Assembly (NCBI GenBank): GCA_001275005.1
Contig: JWZX01002437.1
Span: 1-11,401 of the forward strand
From: Chrysochromulina tobinii
Lineage: Eukaryota; Haptophyta; Prymnesiales; Chrysochromulinaceae
Length of the DNA: 11,401 nucleotides
Direction: 5' to 3'
Position 1 is the first letter of the stretch. The number at the start of each line of letters is the position of its first letter. A program made the position numbers and the translations under genes. The notes under the pieces are model-generated. The model searched no databases. It was not told where the DNA came from and worked only from the letters and a program-made list of their open reading frames with translations. Below are positions 1 to 6,262 of this stretch, piece after piece.

Positions 1-302
1 CTCCTCCTCCTCCTCCTCCTCCTCCTCCAGCGCATAGTCCTCTCCCTCCTCGTAGAGCCGCTGGATGGCGGCCTCCATGCGAGCCAGCTCCGAACGCTTC
101 TGCTGCAACACCTGTGGGGAGAGGGGTGGGGCGCCATGGTGAGCACTTGCATGCGAGCCAGCTCCGAACGCTTCTGCTGCAACACCTGCACTAGTGCCGT
201 CGCATCCTCCTCCTCGTCTTCCTCGTCCTCCTGCTCCTCTTCCTCGTCCTCCTCGTCCTCGTCCTCCTGCTCCGGCTCCCCCGGCTCCTCCTGCTCCTCC
301 AG

Positions 303-341
<39 letters not shown>

Positions 342-1160
342 ACGATCTTCGCTTGGGACATAATCCGGGTCCTCCTCGTCGTCGTCCTCGTCGTCGTCCT
401 CGTCGTCGTCCTCGCCGTCGTCGTCGTAGTCGTCGTAATCAATATCCCCGAGCGTGCCCTCAAAGTCCTTGAGCGCGGGGCTCAGAGAGCCCGCCATCGA
501 CGGTACGATGCCGAACTCCTTCAGCTCCTCGAGGGTTGGTTTCTTCCCGAGACCGTCCGCGTTCAGCGGCGATTCAATGGCGGCCTTCCAGATGCGCGCC
601 TCGATTTGGGCGCTGGCCGTCGGGCTCGCTTTGGGCAAGTCGGGCAATGCGAGCCCGGTGGTCGGCAGGATGTGCCGCTCCTTCAGCCGCTTCTTGGCCT
701 GAGCGAGCCTCTCTCGTGCCTCCATCTCTCTGGCCTCGTTGGCCATCATGAGCTGCGCAATCTGCTTGGAACGCTGTGCCCAGTTGTCGACCGAGATCGG
801 AGAGCCACCTTCCGCCGCCGGCTTCGCGACAGTCACTGCTGCCACCTTCTTGGCAGATGGAGCAGGCTCCTTGGCAGATGGAACGGCCGCCGGGGTGGCT
901 CCACAACGCGAGTCTGGATGTTCGGCCTGCCGGGCCACGAGGATGCGGCGGAGGATGTCGTCGGGCTCGCTCTGAGTGACGAAGCTCGGCGCCATCCTTG
1001 AGGGTGGGACGACACTCGGAGGGGCCCGGAAAGCGGACGCTGGCAGCGGCGGTGCGGCCACCGGGAGCTCGAGCGCCTTTGCACGCTCGACGGCGAGAGC
1101 ATAGGTCTGGTAGGTGAGCTGCGCGATCGAAGCGAGACGGGACTGGATGTCCGCTGACAT
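1..1160 (-). CDS. Acidic coiled-coil protein of unknown function, partial, two exons visible
   Basis: I do not recognise this protein. The model is exon 1 at 1160-186 (325 codons), a 74-nt intron at 185-112, and exon 2 at 111-1 (37 codons), running off the left edge. The N-terminus (MSADIQSRLASIAQLTYQTY) looks helical. An Ala/Pro/Lys linker follows with two PSAK repeats, then a charged helix leading into RLKERHILP (near 680) and a second similar stretch, PTLEELKEFGIVP. These two resemble the core of RPEL actin-binding motifs, but weakly. Next come about 90 residues dominated by Asp and Glu, containing DPDYVPSEDR, and then a coiled-coil-like segment (VLQQKRSELARMEAAIQRL) before more Glu. Skipping the intron keeps the acidic, coiled-coil reading; reading through it shifts the frame into Arg-rich nonsense. 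The start is uncertain: the frame stays open upstream of 1160 without another ATG, and a CACAG acceptor lies just upstream, so an earlier exon is possible. A chromatin or nuclear acidic protein is conceivable but unproven. Confidence 0.7.
76..188. repeat. Exact 39-bp direct repeat, 74 bp apart, spanning both splice junctions
   Basis: Positions 76-114 and 150-188 are identical over 39 bp. The flanking bases differ on both sides: 75 is c where 149 is g, and 115 is t where 189 is c. Read on the minus strand, each copy starts CAGGTGTTGCAGCAG and ends CTGGCTCGCATG. One copy carries the intron donor site and the other the acceptor/exon junction, so the repeat offset equals the intron length. The 35 bp between the copies show no obvious match to the exon beyond the repeat. 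Confidence 0.95.
112..185 (-). other. 74-nt spliceosomal intron in the acidic protein gene
   Basis: On the minus strand, exon 1 ends GTGCAG and the intron begins GTGTTG. The intron ends in the pyrimidine-rich stretch CCCCTCTCCCCACAG, and exon 2 begins GTGTTG. The length is 74 nt, not a multiple of three, and both exons are in phase 0. Retaining it would replace the Glu-rich reading downstream with a frame rich in Arg. The first 36 nt of the intron are identical to the first 36 nt of the downstream exon. No transcript evidence is available, so the splice is inferred from frame and acceptor quality. Confidence 0.75.
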
Positions 1161-1456
1161 GAGCTGCTGCCGCGTGGCGCTGTGGATGACGCGCAAAAAG
1201 GGGTGCCAATCACAAAGCCAAGCCACAACCCGCACTCGGCAATGTGGCGCCGACCGGCTGGGCGGAGCGGCGGGACGCGAAAAATCATTTGTCTCGTGAA
1301 TTTGAACCGACGGGACGCCGTTTCGACCCTCGCAGAGGTTTCGAGTCGTTTCGAGTCTCGCTGGGCTTTCCACAGGAAAATAGGTCAGCCAATTCAAGAG
1401 AGAAAAAAATCATCATTCATAGTGAATACACCAACAAGACTGTGGGCAGCAAATGC
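1161..1456. other. Intergenic spacer between the kinesin gene and the acidic protein gene
   Basis: This 296-bp gap separates two same-strand (minus) genes. It must hold the kinesin 3' end and the promoter or 5' UTR of the downstream gene. It includes an A-rich stretch near 1402-1412 and a small inverted repeat, ATTCA TAG TGAAT, near 1416-1428. A pyrimidine-rich CACAG just upstream of 1160 (minus strand) could be an intron acceptor. I see no other gene. Confidence 0.5.
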
Positions 1457-3394
1457 TTACTCGCCGAGCAGCGAGCGACGCGCCGCCAGGATCCTCTCGA
1501 GAGCAGCTCGCTCCTTCTCCGCGCCGACGATGCGCGACACCTTCTTCTCCTCGTATGCCATGTCGGTGAGCGCCGCGCCCGCGCCGTACGCGTCGAGGAG
1601 GCCCGCACGCTGGTCGCGCCGCCGCTCGATGTGCGTCTCGAAGCGCTCCTTTTCGACGATGAGGCGCTCGAGCTCCTTCACCTGCGCGTCGAGCGCCGCG
1701 AGCGCCGACTGTGCTTGGCGGTCCGATCCGCCCTTAGCGGCCACCTCGACCGCAGCACACGTCTCGCCAAAGCGAAGCGCCTGCATCGTCTCGAGAGCGT
1801 GTTCACCCTCGGGGCGTGCGGCGAGGATCACGTACGTCTGCGCGCCGCCGCTAAGCGACGGCCTGAGCAGCATCGTGAGCTGGTCGTCTTTAAACGGTAC
1901 GTGAGCGTGCTTCTGGTTGAGAGCGCTCATGACCGACTTGAGTGCCAGGAGGCCTTTGTTAATGTAGATCGCCTCGCGCAGCTGCTCGCCGCGCACGCCC
2001 GAGCGCTTCACCTTCTCGGAGCCTCCCAGGTCCGCCAGGCACAACTGGGAGACCACCGGCGGCACGCCCTCGGGCTCGCCGAGCGCGCGCTGCTCGAGCG
2101 TCAGCATGAGCAGCGAGTGCGCGCGTGACGAGCGCTCGTTCATGGCCGTGGCCGCGCGCCGCTTGCTCAGCTCAGCGCGCTCGAGTAGCTCGAGGGCCTG
2201 CGAGGCGCTCTCCAGGGGCTCATCGGCGTAGCCGGCCGCCGTCGCGGCGGCCGCTACGCCTGACCAGAAGCCGCCGATGGAGGCGCCCGCGTGCAGCAGG
2301 TCAGTGATCTGCTCGCCAAAGACCTCCACGCTCGACATCTTGAGGCTCACGCTCACGCCCGCCGCCTCGCGCTCCTGGGCCGCTCGCAACAGCGAGAGCA
2401 CCGCGCGGGGCGCGAGGCCGGCCGTTGCGGCCGAAGGAGAGACACCCGCACCCGGTCCGGACATGGTGAATGTCTTGCCGCTGCCAGTCTGTCCATACGC
2501 GAGGACGCACGCGGACCGGCCGTTGAGAACTCCCGCGACGAGCGGGGCGACGGCCGCGTCGTACACGTCCGCCTGCGAAGCCTCGCCGGCGAAGGTGTGC
2601 TCGAACTCGAAGGCGCGAATGCCGGCGCCCGGAGCGCAGATGATCGCTTGCCCGCCCTGCAGCGCGATCAGCCCCGCGGCAGAGGCCGACGACGCGCCGT
2701 CAGCGCCATCAGCGCCGCCCTCGGCCGGGGCGCCGCCCTGACAGCTTCCATCGTAGTCATCCCCGACCGCCGCCATTCCCTCAACGCTCGCGTGGTGGTT
2801 TGCGTCGAGATTCTCCTTTGCGGCCTCATCTTCGGCGGGCCCCGCGCAGCTCGAGCTCGCAAACGGATCAACCGACTCGCTGGCCTCGGGCGCCCAGAGT
2901 CGCTTGCGCGCCTCGGCGAGGGTGCAGTTGTGGGCGGCGGCGATGAACTGCAGACGCTGGTGCAGCGGCAGCACGACCTCGCGCGGCACCTCCTGCGCGG
3001 GTCCTGCTGTGCCGCCTGGAGGACGGAAGCGGCAGCCCACTGCGATGTGGAACGGCGCGCGCTCGGGCGCGGGCGTCGGCGCGCCAAAGCACTCGCTCAC
3101 GAAGGTACCCCGCGCCGAAAAGAGGCGGCGGCACTTGGTGCGCCACTCGCCCGTTGAGCGGGATGTATCAAAGTGAAGCCGCGCCTCACGTGCGATGGTG
3201 GTGGCGAGCGGCCGCCAGGTTATGTCCTCTTTCGCGAGGGCCGCCCAGGCGTGGTTGAGGCAAAGGAGATTGGTCGCCGAACGGAAGTCGCACAGGGCGA
3301 TGAGGAGCTGGCCGAGCTCCACGGACGGCTGGCCGAGATCGAGGGTATCGCACTGCTCCGTGTTGACGGAGGCCGTTCGATTCTGATTTTGCAT
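1457..3394 (-). CDS. F-box-like/kinesin motor fusion protein (645 aa)
   Basis: This is a single-exon, 645-aa kinesin-family protein. Residues about 20-63 read as an F-box-like segment (ELGQLLIALCDFRSATNLLC, then HAWAAL and ITWRPLA), with the Leu-rich helix and Trp positions usual for F-boxes, which recruit Skp1/Cullin ubiquitin ligases. The motor begins near residue 117 (IAVGCRFRPPGG) and has the P-loop GQTGSGKT (301-308). Switch I is NERSSRAH (419-426; the family usually has SSRSH) and switch II is DLGGSE (455-460; usually DLAGSE). The conserved YINKGLLALKSVMSAL and VPFKDDQLTMLL segments are present. About 130 residues between the first strand and AFEFEHTF (261) form an unusually long insertion containing a helical piece (HQRLQFIAAAHNCTLAEARK) and low-complexity Gly/Ala/Asp. 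The C-terminus (about 560-645) is charged and helical, a likely neck or coil. It lies head-to-tail with the acidic protein gene. The start at 3394 is the first ATG after an in-frame TAA. The kinesin assignment is firm; the F-box is probable; direction of movement and cargo are unknown. Confidence 0.93.
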   Translation of the reverse strand: MQNQNRTASVNTEQCDTLDLGQPSVELGQLLIALCDFRSATNLLCLNHAWAALAKEDITWRPLATTIAREARLHFDTSRSTGEWRTKCRRLFSARGTFVSECFGAPTPAPERAPFHIAVGCRFRPPGGTAGPAQEVPREVVLPLHQRLQFIAAAHNCTLAEARKRLWAPEASESVDPFASSSCAGPAEDEAAKENLDANHHASVEGMAAVGDDYDGSCQGGAPAEGGADGADGASSASAAGLIALQGGQAIICAPGAGIRAFEFEHTFAGEASQADVYDAAVAPLVAGVLNGRSACVLAYGQTGSGKTFTMSGPGAGVSPSAATAGLAPRAVLSLLRAAQEREAAGVSVSLKMSSVEVFGEQITDLLHAGASIGGFWSGVAAAATAAGYADEPLESASQALELLERAELSKRRAATAMNERSSRAHSLLMLTLEQRALGEPEGVPPVVSQLCLADLGGSEKVKRSGVRGEQLREAIYINKGLLALKSVMSALNQKHAHVPFKDDQLTMLLRPSLSGGAQTYVILAARPEGEHALETMQALRFGETCAAVEVAAKGGSDRQAQSALAALDAQVKELERLIVEKERFETHIERRRDQRAGLLDAYGAGAALTDMAYEEKKVSRIVGAEKERAALERILAARRSLLGE

Positions 3395-3970
3395 TGATTC
3401 GAAAATGGCTCGCCAAAGTTCTCCGCGACGTTCACGTTCACGTTAGATTGCCACTCGGCAAGACGCACGACCACCGGCCCCGTGGAGACCAAACGTGGAG
3501 GGCGCAGAGAAAGTTCTCGCGACGACAGCGCGACGACCGCTTGTATCGGTACGGTTCCCGCGCAATTGGTCCCGCGTTACCGCCGTTCGCAAGCTCGCCT
3601 GCACTGCGAGTACATAGTAGGCTCGAGTACCATACCTTTCCCCAAGCCTTTCACTTTCCCGTAAGTTTTTCCAACTAAACCATGCTGATCGTATACAATA
3701 CCCAATGTCCGTTTCCACACTCGATCAGTCCTCACATATGTGCTGTCTCTCGAGGTCTGGTCTCGAGGTGTGATTAGCCCCGCGGGGCTGTGTAAACCTG
3801 CGCATCACGCTCGCGCCGCGATCCAAGTGAGTGCGTAAGACTTCGGCTCTGCGCTCTGCGGTCCCGGGCCGCAGTCCCGCAGACCGAGGCATGTGAATGG
3901 ACACATGGCACGGAGCGCAGCGCCCACGCCCGCGCGTCGTCCGGCTTTGCGCGCTCTTCGGCGCGCCGCC
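3395..3970. other. Non-coding spacer with short palindromes (kinesin promoter, neighbour's 3' end)
   Basis: I find no convincing gene in these 576 bp. The part next to 3395 should contain the kinesin promoter; it holds three ACGTTC-type hexamers in tandem (3428-3445). Around 3748-3769 the 9-mer TCTCGAGGT occurs twice, 13 bp apart. Just before, CACATATGTG (near 3733-3742) is a 10-bp palindrome, and AGCCCCGCGGGGCT at 3776-3789 is a perfect 14-bp palindrome. The region up to 3970 should carry the 3' UTR of the membrane-protein gene ending at 3971. No function can be assigned to these elements from sequence alone. Confidence 0.5.
3776..3789. repeat. 14-bp perfect palindrome
   Basis: AGCCCCGCGGGGCT equals its own reverse complement. 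It lies in the spacer between two minus-strand genes, where it could form a GC hairpin in the 3' end of the upstream transcript or bind a dimeric protein. Palindromes of this size also occur by chance in GC-rich DNA. Confidence 0.6.
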
Positions 3971-4909
3971 TTACGATGGCTCGATGGTGCCGAGCTGGCA
4001 GATGAGAGCATCAGTCGCGTATTGTGCGCCGAGCTGTTCGAGAGCGACGAAGAGATAGAAGTTGGGGCTGACGAACGGCACGACGAAGCCGATCGCGAGG
4101 CAGAAGGCGTTGAAGATCGCGTGCTTGGCCGACTTAAGCGTCGCGTTCGTCATGAACGTTTTCGAGCTCATCTGGCCACGATACCACGCGATGCTGTCGA
4201 CGAAGACATCCGCGAGGTAGCATGTAATTCCGCGCACGATGAAAAAGGTTGGGCTGGTGGCGACGAGCGCGCCCGCCCGGTAGCTGGAGACGAGCCCCCG
4301 CGCGCCACTCGCCCGCTCGGCGTCGAGGGCCACGCGCGCGGCCTTGTGAGGATGCTTGAGCAGCTCTGCATACTGTGAGGCCGTAAGCCGAGGCTTGCCT
4401 GCAATCTCGATACAGCGCGTGAGCGTCTGCCCGACAACGTCGCGGGTGAAGCCGACGGCCGTGTCGTGGCCGACGCGATCCCATTCGAAGGGCTTCCCCG
4501 GCGGCGGCCGGTCGTCCTCGTCCTCGTCCACGTCGCCCGCGATGTAGTTGGCAAAGTCATTGATCTTTCCACTGCGCGTGAGCTCCTGCATGGCGCCGTT
4601 GAGGCCGGCGAGCGCGATTGAGAGCGTGGCGTTGAATGGGTAAAAGGCATCGAGCAGGGGCTTCTCAACGCGCACGCCGTCGCCCGGCTCGCCCGGCTTC
4701 TGGATCTTTACGAGCTCTTTGGCCGACCACGCAATAAAGCTCCGCGCCGAGGAGGAGGAGGCAAAGGCGCTCGGCTGAGCTGGGCTCGCGCACTTGCCCA
4801 GGTGAACGGCCGCAAACTCGCGGAGGGAGGCGCGCGGGTTGATCAGCGGCTCACTCGGTGATGGCAGAAAGACGTGGGCGACGGGCTTCCGCACCGCACC
4901 CAGCATCAT
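3971..4909 (-). CDS. Unrecognised membrane protein with two C-terminal hydrophobic segments (312 aa; possibly 365 aa)
   Basis: I do not recognise the family. With the start at 4909 the protein is 312 aa and ends in IEPS and a TAA at 3971. The N-terminus is poor in acidic residues and rich in Ser, Ala and Arg to about residue 60, as in organelle-targeting leaders. A soluble part follows with a short acidic stretch (DVDEDEDDRPPPGKPFEW, 127-144). The C-terminal third has hydrophobic segments near 212-238 and 263-291 (FNAFCLAIGFVVPFVSPNFY), so it is probably an integral organelle or endomembrane protein. An in-frame ATG at 5068 (context GTAATGG) would add 53 residues. That start would lie only 4 bp from the divergent ATG at 5073, so I prefer 4909 (context AAGATGATG). 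No introns are needed. Function and compartment are unknown. Confidence 0.75.
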   Translation of the reverse strand: MMLGAVRKPVAHVFLPSPSEPLINPRASLREFAAVHLGKCASPAQPSAFASSSSARSFIAWSAKELVKIQKPGEPGDGVRVEKPLLDAFYPFNATLSIALAGLNGAMQELTRSGKINDFANYIAGDVDEDEDDRPPPGKPFEWDRVGHDTAVGFTRDVVGQTLTRCIEIAGKPRLTASQYAELLKHPHKAARVALDAERASGARGLVSSYRAGALVATSPTFFIVRGITCYLADVFVDSIAWYRGQMSSKTFMTNATLKSAKHAIFNAFCLAIGFVVPFVSPNFYLFVALEQLGAQYATDALICQLGTIEPS

Positions 4910-5072
4910 CTTCGAGCCGACGAGTGCAAGAGTCGATCGGCGCCGCGATACCCCGCCCACGTCAACGCCTGTTCCCGTATCCCGGTTCAAACGCAAGTTC
5001 CGAGCGCTAAGGGAACCCCTTAGAAAAACATCGGGTAGGTTCTTCGAAGATTCACCTCGAAAAGCCATTACG
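4910..5072. promoter_or_regulatory. Compact divergent promoter region between two membrane-protein genes
   Basis: If the minus-strand gene starts at 4909, these 163 bp must carry both 5' UTRs and a bidirectional promoter. The segment includes a 7-bp inverted repeat, CTAAGGG aac CCCTTAG (5007-5023), followed by a short A-rich run. No TATA box is obvious. If the minus-strand gene instead starts at 5068, most of this region is coding on that strand. This is a positional inference. Confidence 0.4.
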
Positions 5073-6026
5073 ATGCAGCTCCTCTTCGTCGGCCTCGCGG
5101 TCTCCTTTACGTCTACTTCGCTGCACAGACAGCCTCGGAACCTTTCTCCTTCACGCAGCAACCATCGCAGCATCGCAATGGATGCGTTCAAACGTGCGGA
5201 GGTCTTGTTTGGTGGTGAGACAGTCACCGAGCGCGAAGTGGTTAACGTGATCGGCCGCTGGAAGGAGACTTCACAGTGGAACGATATCGGTGCGGCGGTC
5301 CAGCTCGATAAAATGGTTGCAGCCGGGGTCCGCAGCAAGAGTCAGGGCACCTTCTCCGACCGTCCTACTCAGGTCGTCGACCAGCAGCGGACTCCGGAGA
5401 GGCGTAAGATGCTGCAGAAGATGGGGCAGGTGCAGAGGTTCCTCTTCGTCGAGAACGTACCGACTCTGCCTTTCAAAGATGCGGCCCTTGCCCGCAGCGT
5501 TGGTGCTAGCGTGCGAGAGCTCAACTCCGAGCCTCTCAACCCCCTCGCCCTCGAGGTCGTCTTCGATGCACTCACTCAGAGCAAGTCGTCATTCGCCAAT
5601 CAGACAGCCGCAAACGCCCGGCGCGCGAAGTATCAGAACAAGGATGGCAGCTTCAACGCCGCTGCCCTCACATCGGATCTGGCCGCAGGGCGCCTTTACA
5701 TTTATTCCTTCGCTGCCGCCTTCTATGGCACGCAGAACCTCCTGGTCCTCGCGGTGCTCTACAAGCGTGGCAACCTCGATGGCCTGCTCGATGGGCTTTC
5801 TCATCTGGGCGACGTCTTCTCGTCGCCGCTCCTCTTCGCCGGCCTTACCGCGCCGCTCATCGGGCGCACCGAGACCGATCTCCTCGTGCCAAACCTCGTT
5901 GGCCTAGGCGCGTACGTCGGCCTTTTCGCCCTCCTCTTCTACATCTTCCGCCCCCAGATTTTGGAGGGCAAGGACCTTCAGTCATCGCCTCTGGAGAAGA
6001 CCATCCTCAACCGGAAGAAGGATTGA
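5073..6026 (+). CDS. Predicted plastid-targeted membrane protein of unknown function (317 aa)
   Basis: I chose the ATG at 5073 because it has A at -3 and opens a clear signal-peptide core (MQLLFVGLAVSFTSTS). This is followed by an Arg/Ser-rich stretch without acidic residues to about residue 35 (HRQPRNLSPSRSNHRS). That two-part layout is typical of nuclear-encoded plastid proteins in algae with secondary plastids. The mature part has a soluble region (about 40-205) with WKETSQWNDIGAAVQLDKM and PERRKMLQKMGQVQRFLFVE. The C-terminal part is hydrophobic, with likely membrane spans near 208-229 and 250-291 (the latter possibly two spans), and it ends in a short Lys-rich tail (ILNRKKD). I do not recognise the family. 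The frame is open further upstream, to an ATG at 4839, but that extension has no targeting character and overlaps the opposite-strand gene. No intron is needed. Plastid targeting is an inference from the leader. Confidence 0.82.
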   Translation: MQLLFVGLAVSFTSTSLHRQPRNLSPSRSNHRSIAMDAFKRAEVLFGGETVTEREVVNVIGRWKETSQWNDIGAAVQLDKMVAAGVRSKSQGTFSDRPTQVVDQQRTPERRKMLQKMGQVQRFLFVENVPTLPFKDAALARSVGASVRELNSEPLNPLALEVVFDALTQSKSSFANQTAANARRAKYQNKDGSFNAAALTSDLAAGRLYIYSFAAAFYGTQNLLVLAVLYKRGNLDGLLDGLSHLGDVFSSPLLFAGLTAPLIGRTETDLLVPNLVGLGAYVGLFALLFYIFRPQILEGKDLQSSPLEKTILNRKKD

Positions 6027-6262
6027 TAGCGCTACTCAAGCAGCTTCTCAAGGAGCTACTCAAGCTCGCGCTTGAGGGAGGAGTGTTGGGGGGGGAAGAA
6101 CGAGTATTCACAGCCCATTCACACTGTCGTGACGAAGCACGTGTGCGAAGGCCCGCTGGCGTGTATCCATAGGAGTGAGTGTGCAGACGAACAACGCGTA
6201 CGTCCCTGTTTTACTTTTACGCCGCAGCTGGCCCGCCGCGCAATCGTACGTGACGCGGCGCC
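6027..6262. other. Intergenic spacer upstream of VPS53
   Basis: These 236 bp hold the 3' UTR of the 317-aa membrane-protein gene (with the repeats listed separately), an 8-G run near 6088-6096, and the promoter or 5' UTR of VPS53. I see no other gene here. Confidence 0.5.
6031..6076 (+). repeat. Three 12-bp repeats and a hairpin just after the stop codon
   Basis: GCTACTCAAG occurs at 6031-6040 and 6055-6064, and GCTTCTCAAG at 6043-6052, giving a 12-bp period directly downstream of the TGA at 6024-6026. The last copy forms a perfect stem: CTCAAGC (6059-6065), loop TCGC, GCTTGAG (6070-6076). This probably lies in the 3' UTR, where it could influence RNA end formation or stability. That role is an inference. 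Confidence 0.6.

Noticed and set aside
191-472. Long ORFs rich in Arg/Thr or Ser/Pro on both strands across the acidic tract
   Set aside because: They are frame shadows of GAC/GAG repeats. Only the acidic frame joins sensible protein sequence on both sides.
1244-3157. Long plus-strand ORFs (294 and 288 codons) opposite the kinesin gene
   Set aside because: They are antisense to a clearly conserved motor domain, have Arg/Ala/Leu-rich compositional bias and no recognisable motifs.
3394-3718. ORFs of 90-94 codons on both strands upstream of kinesin
   Set aside because: No recognisable features and no codon pattern. The location fits the kinesin promoter.
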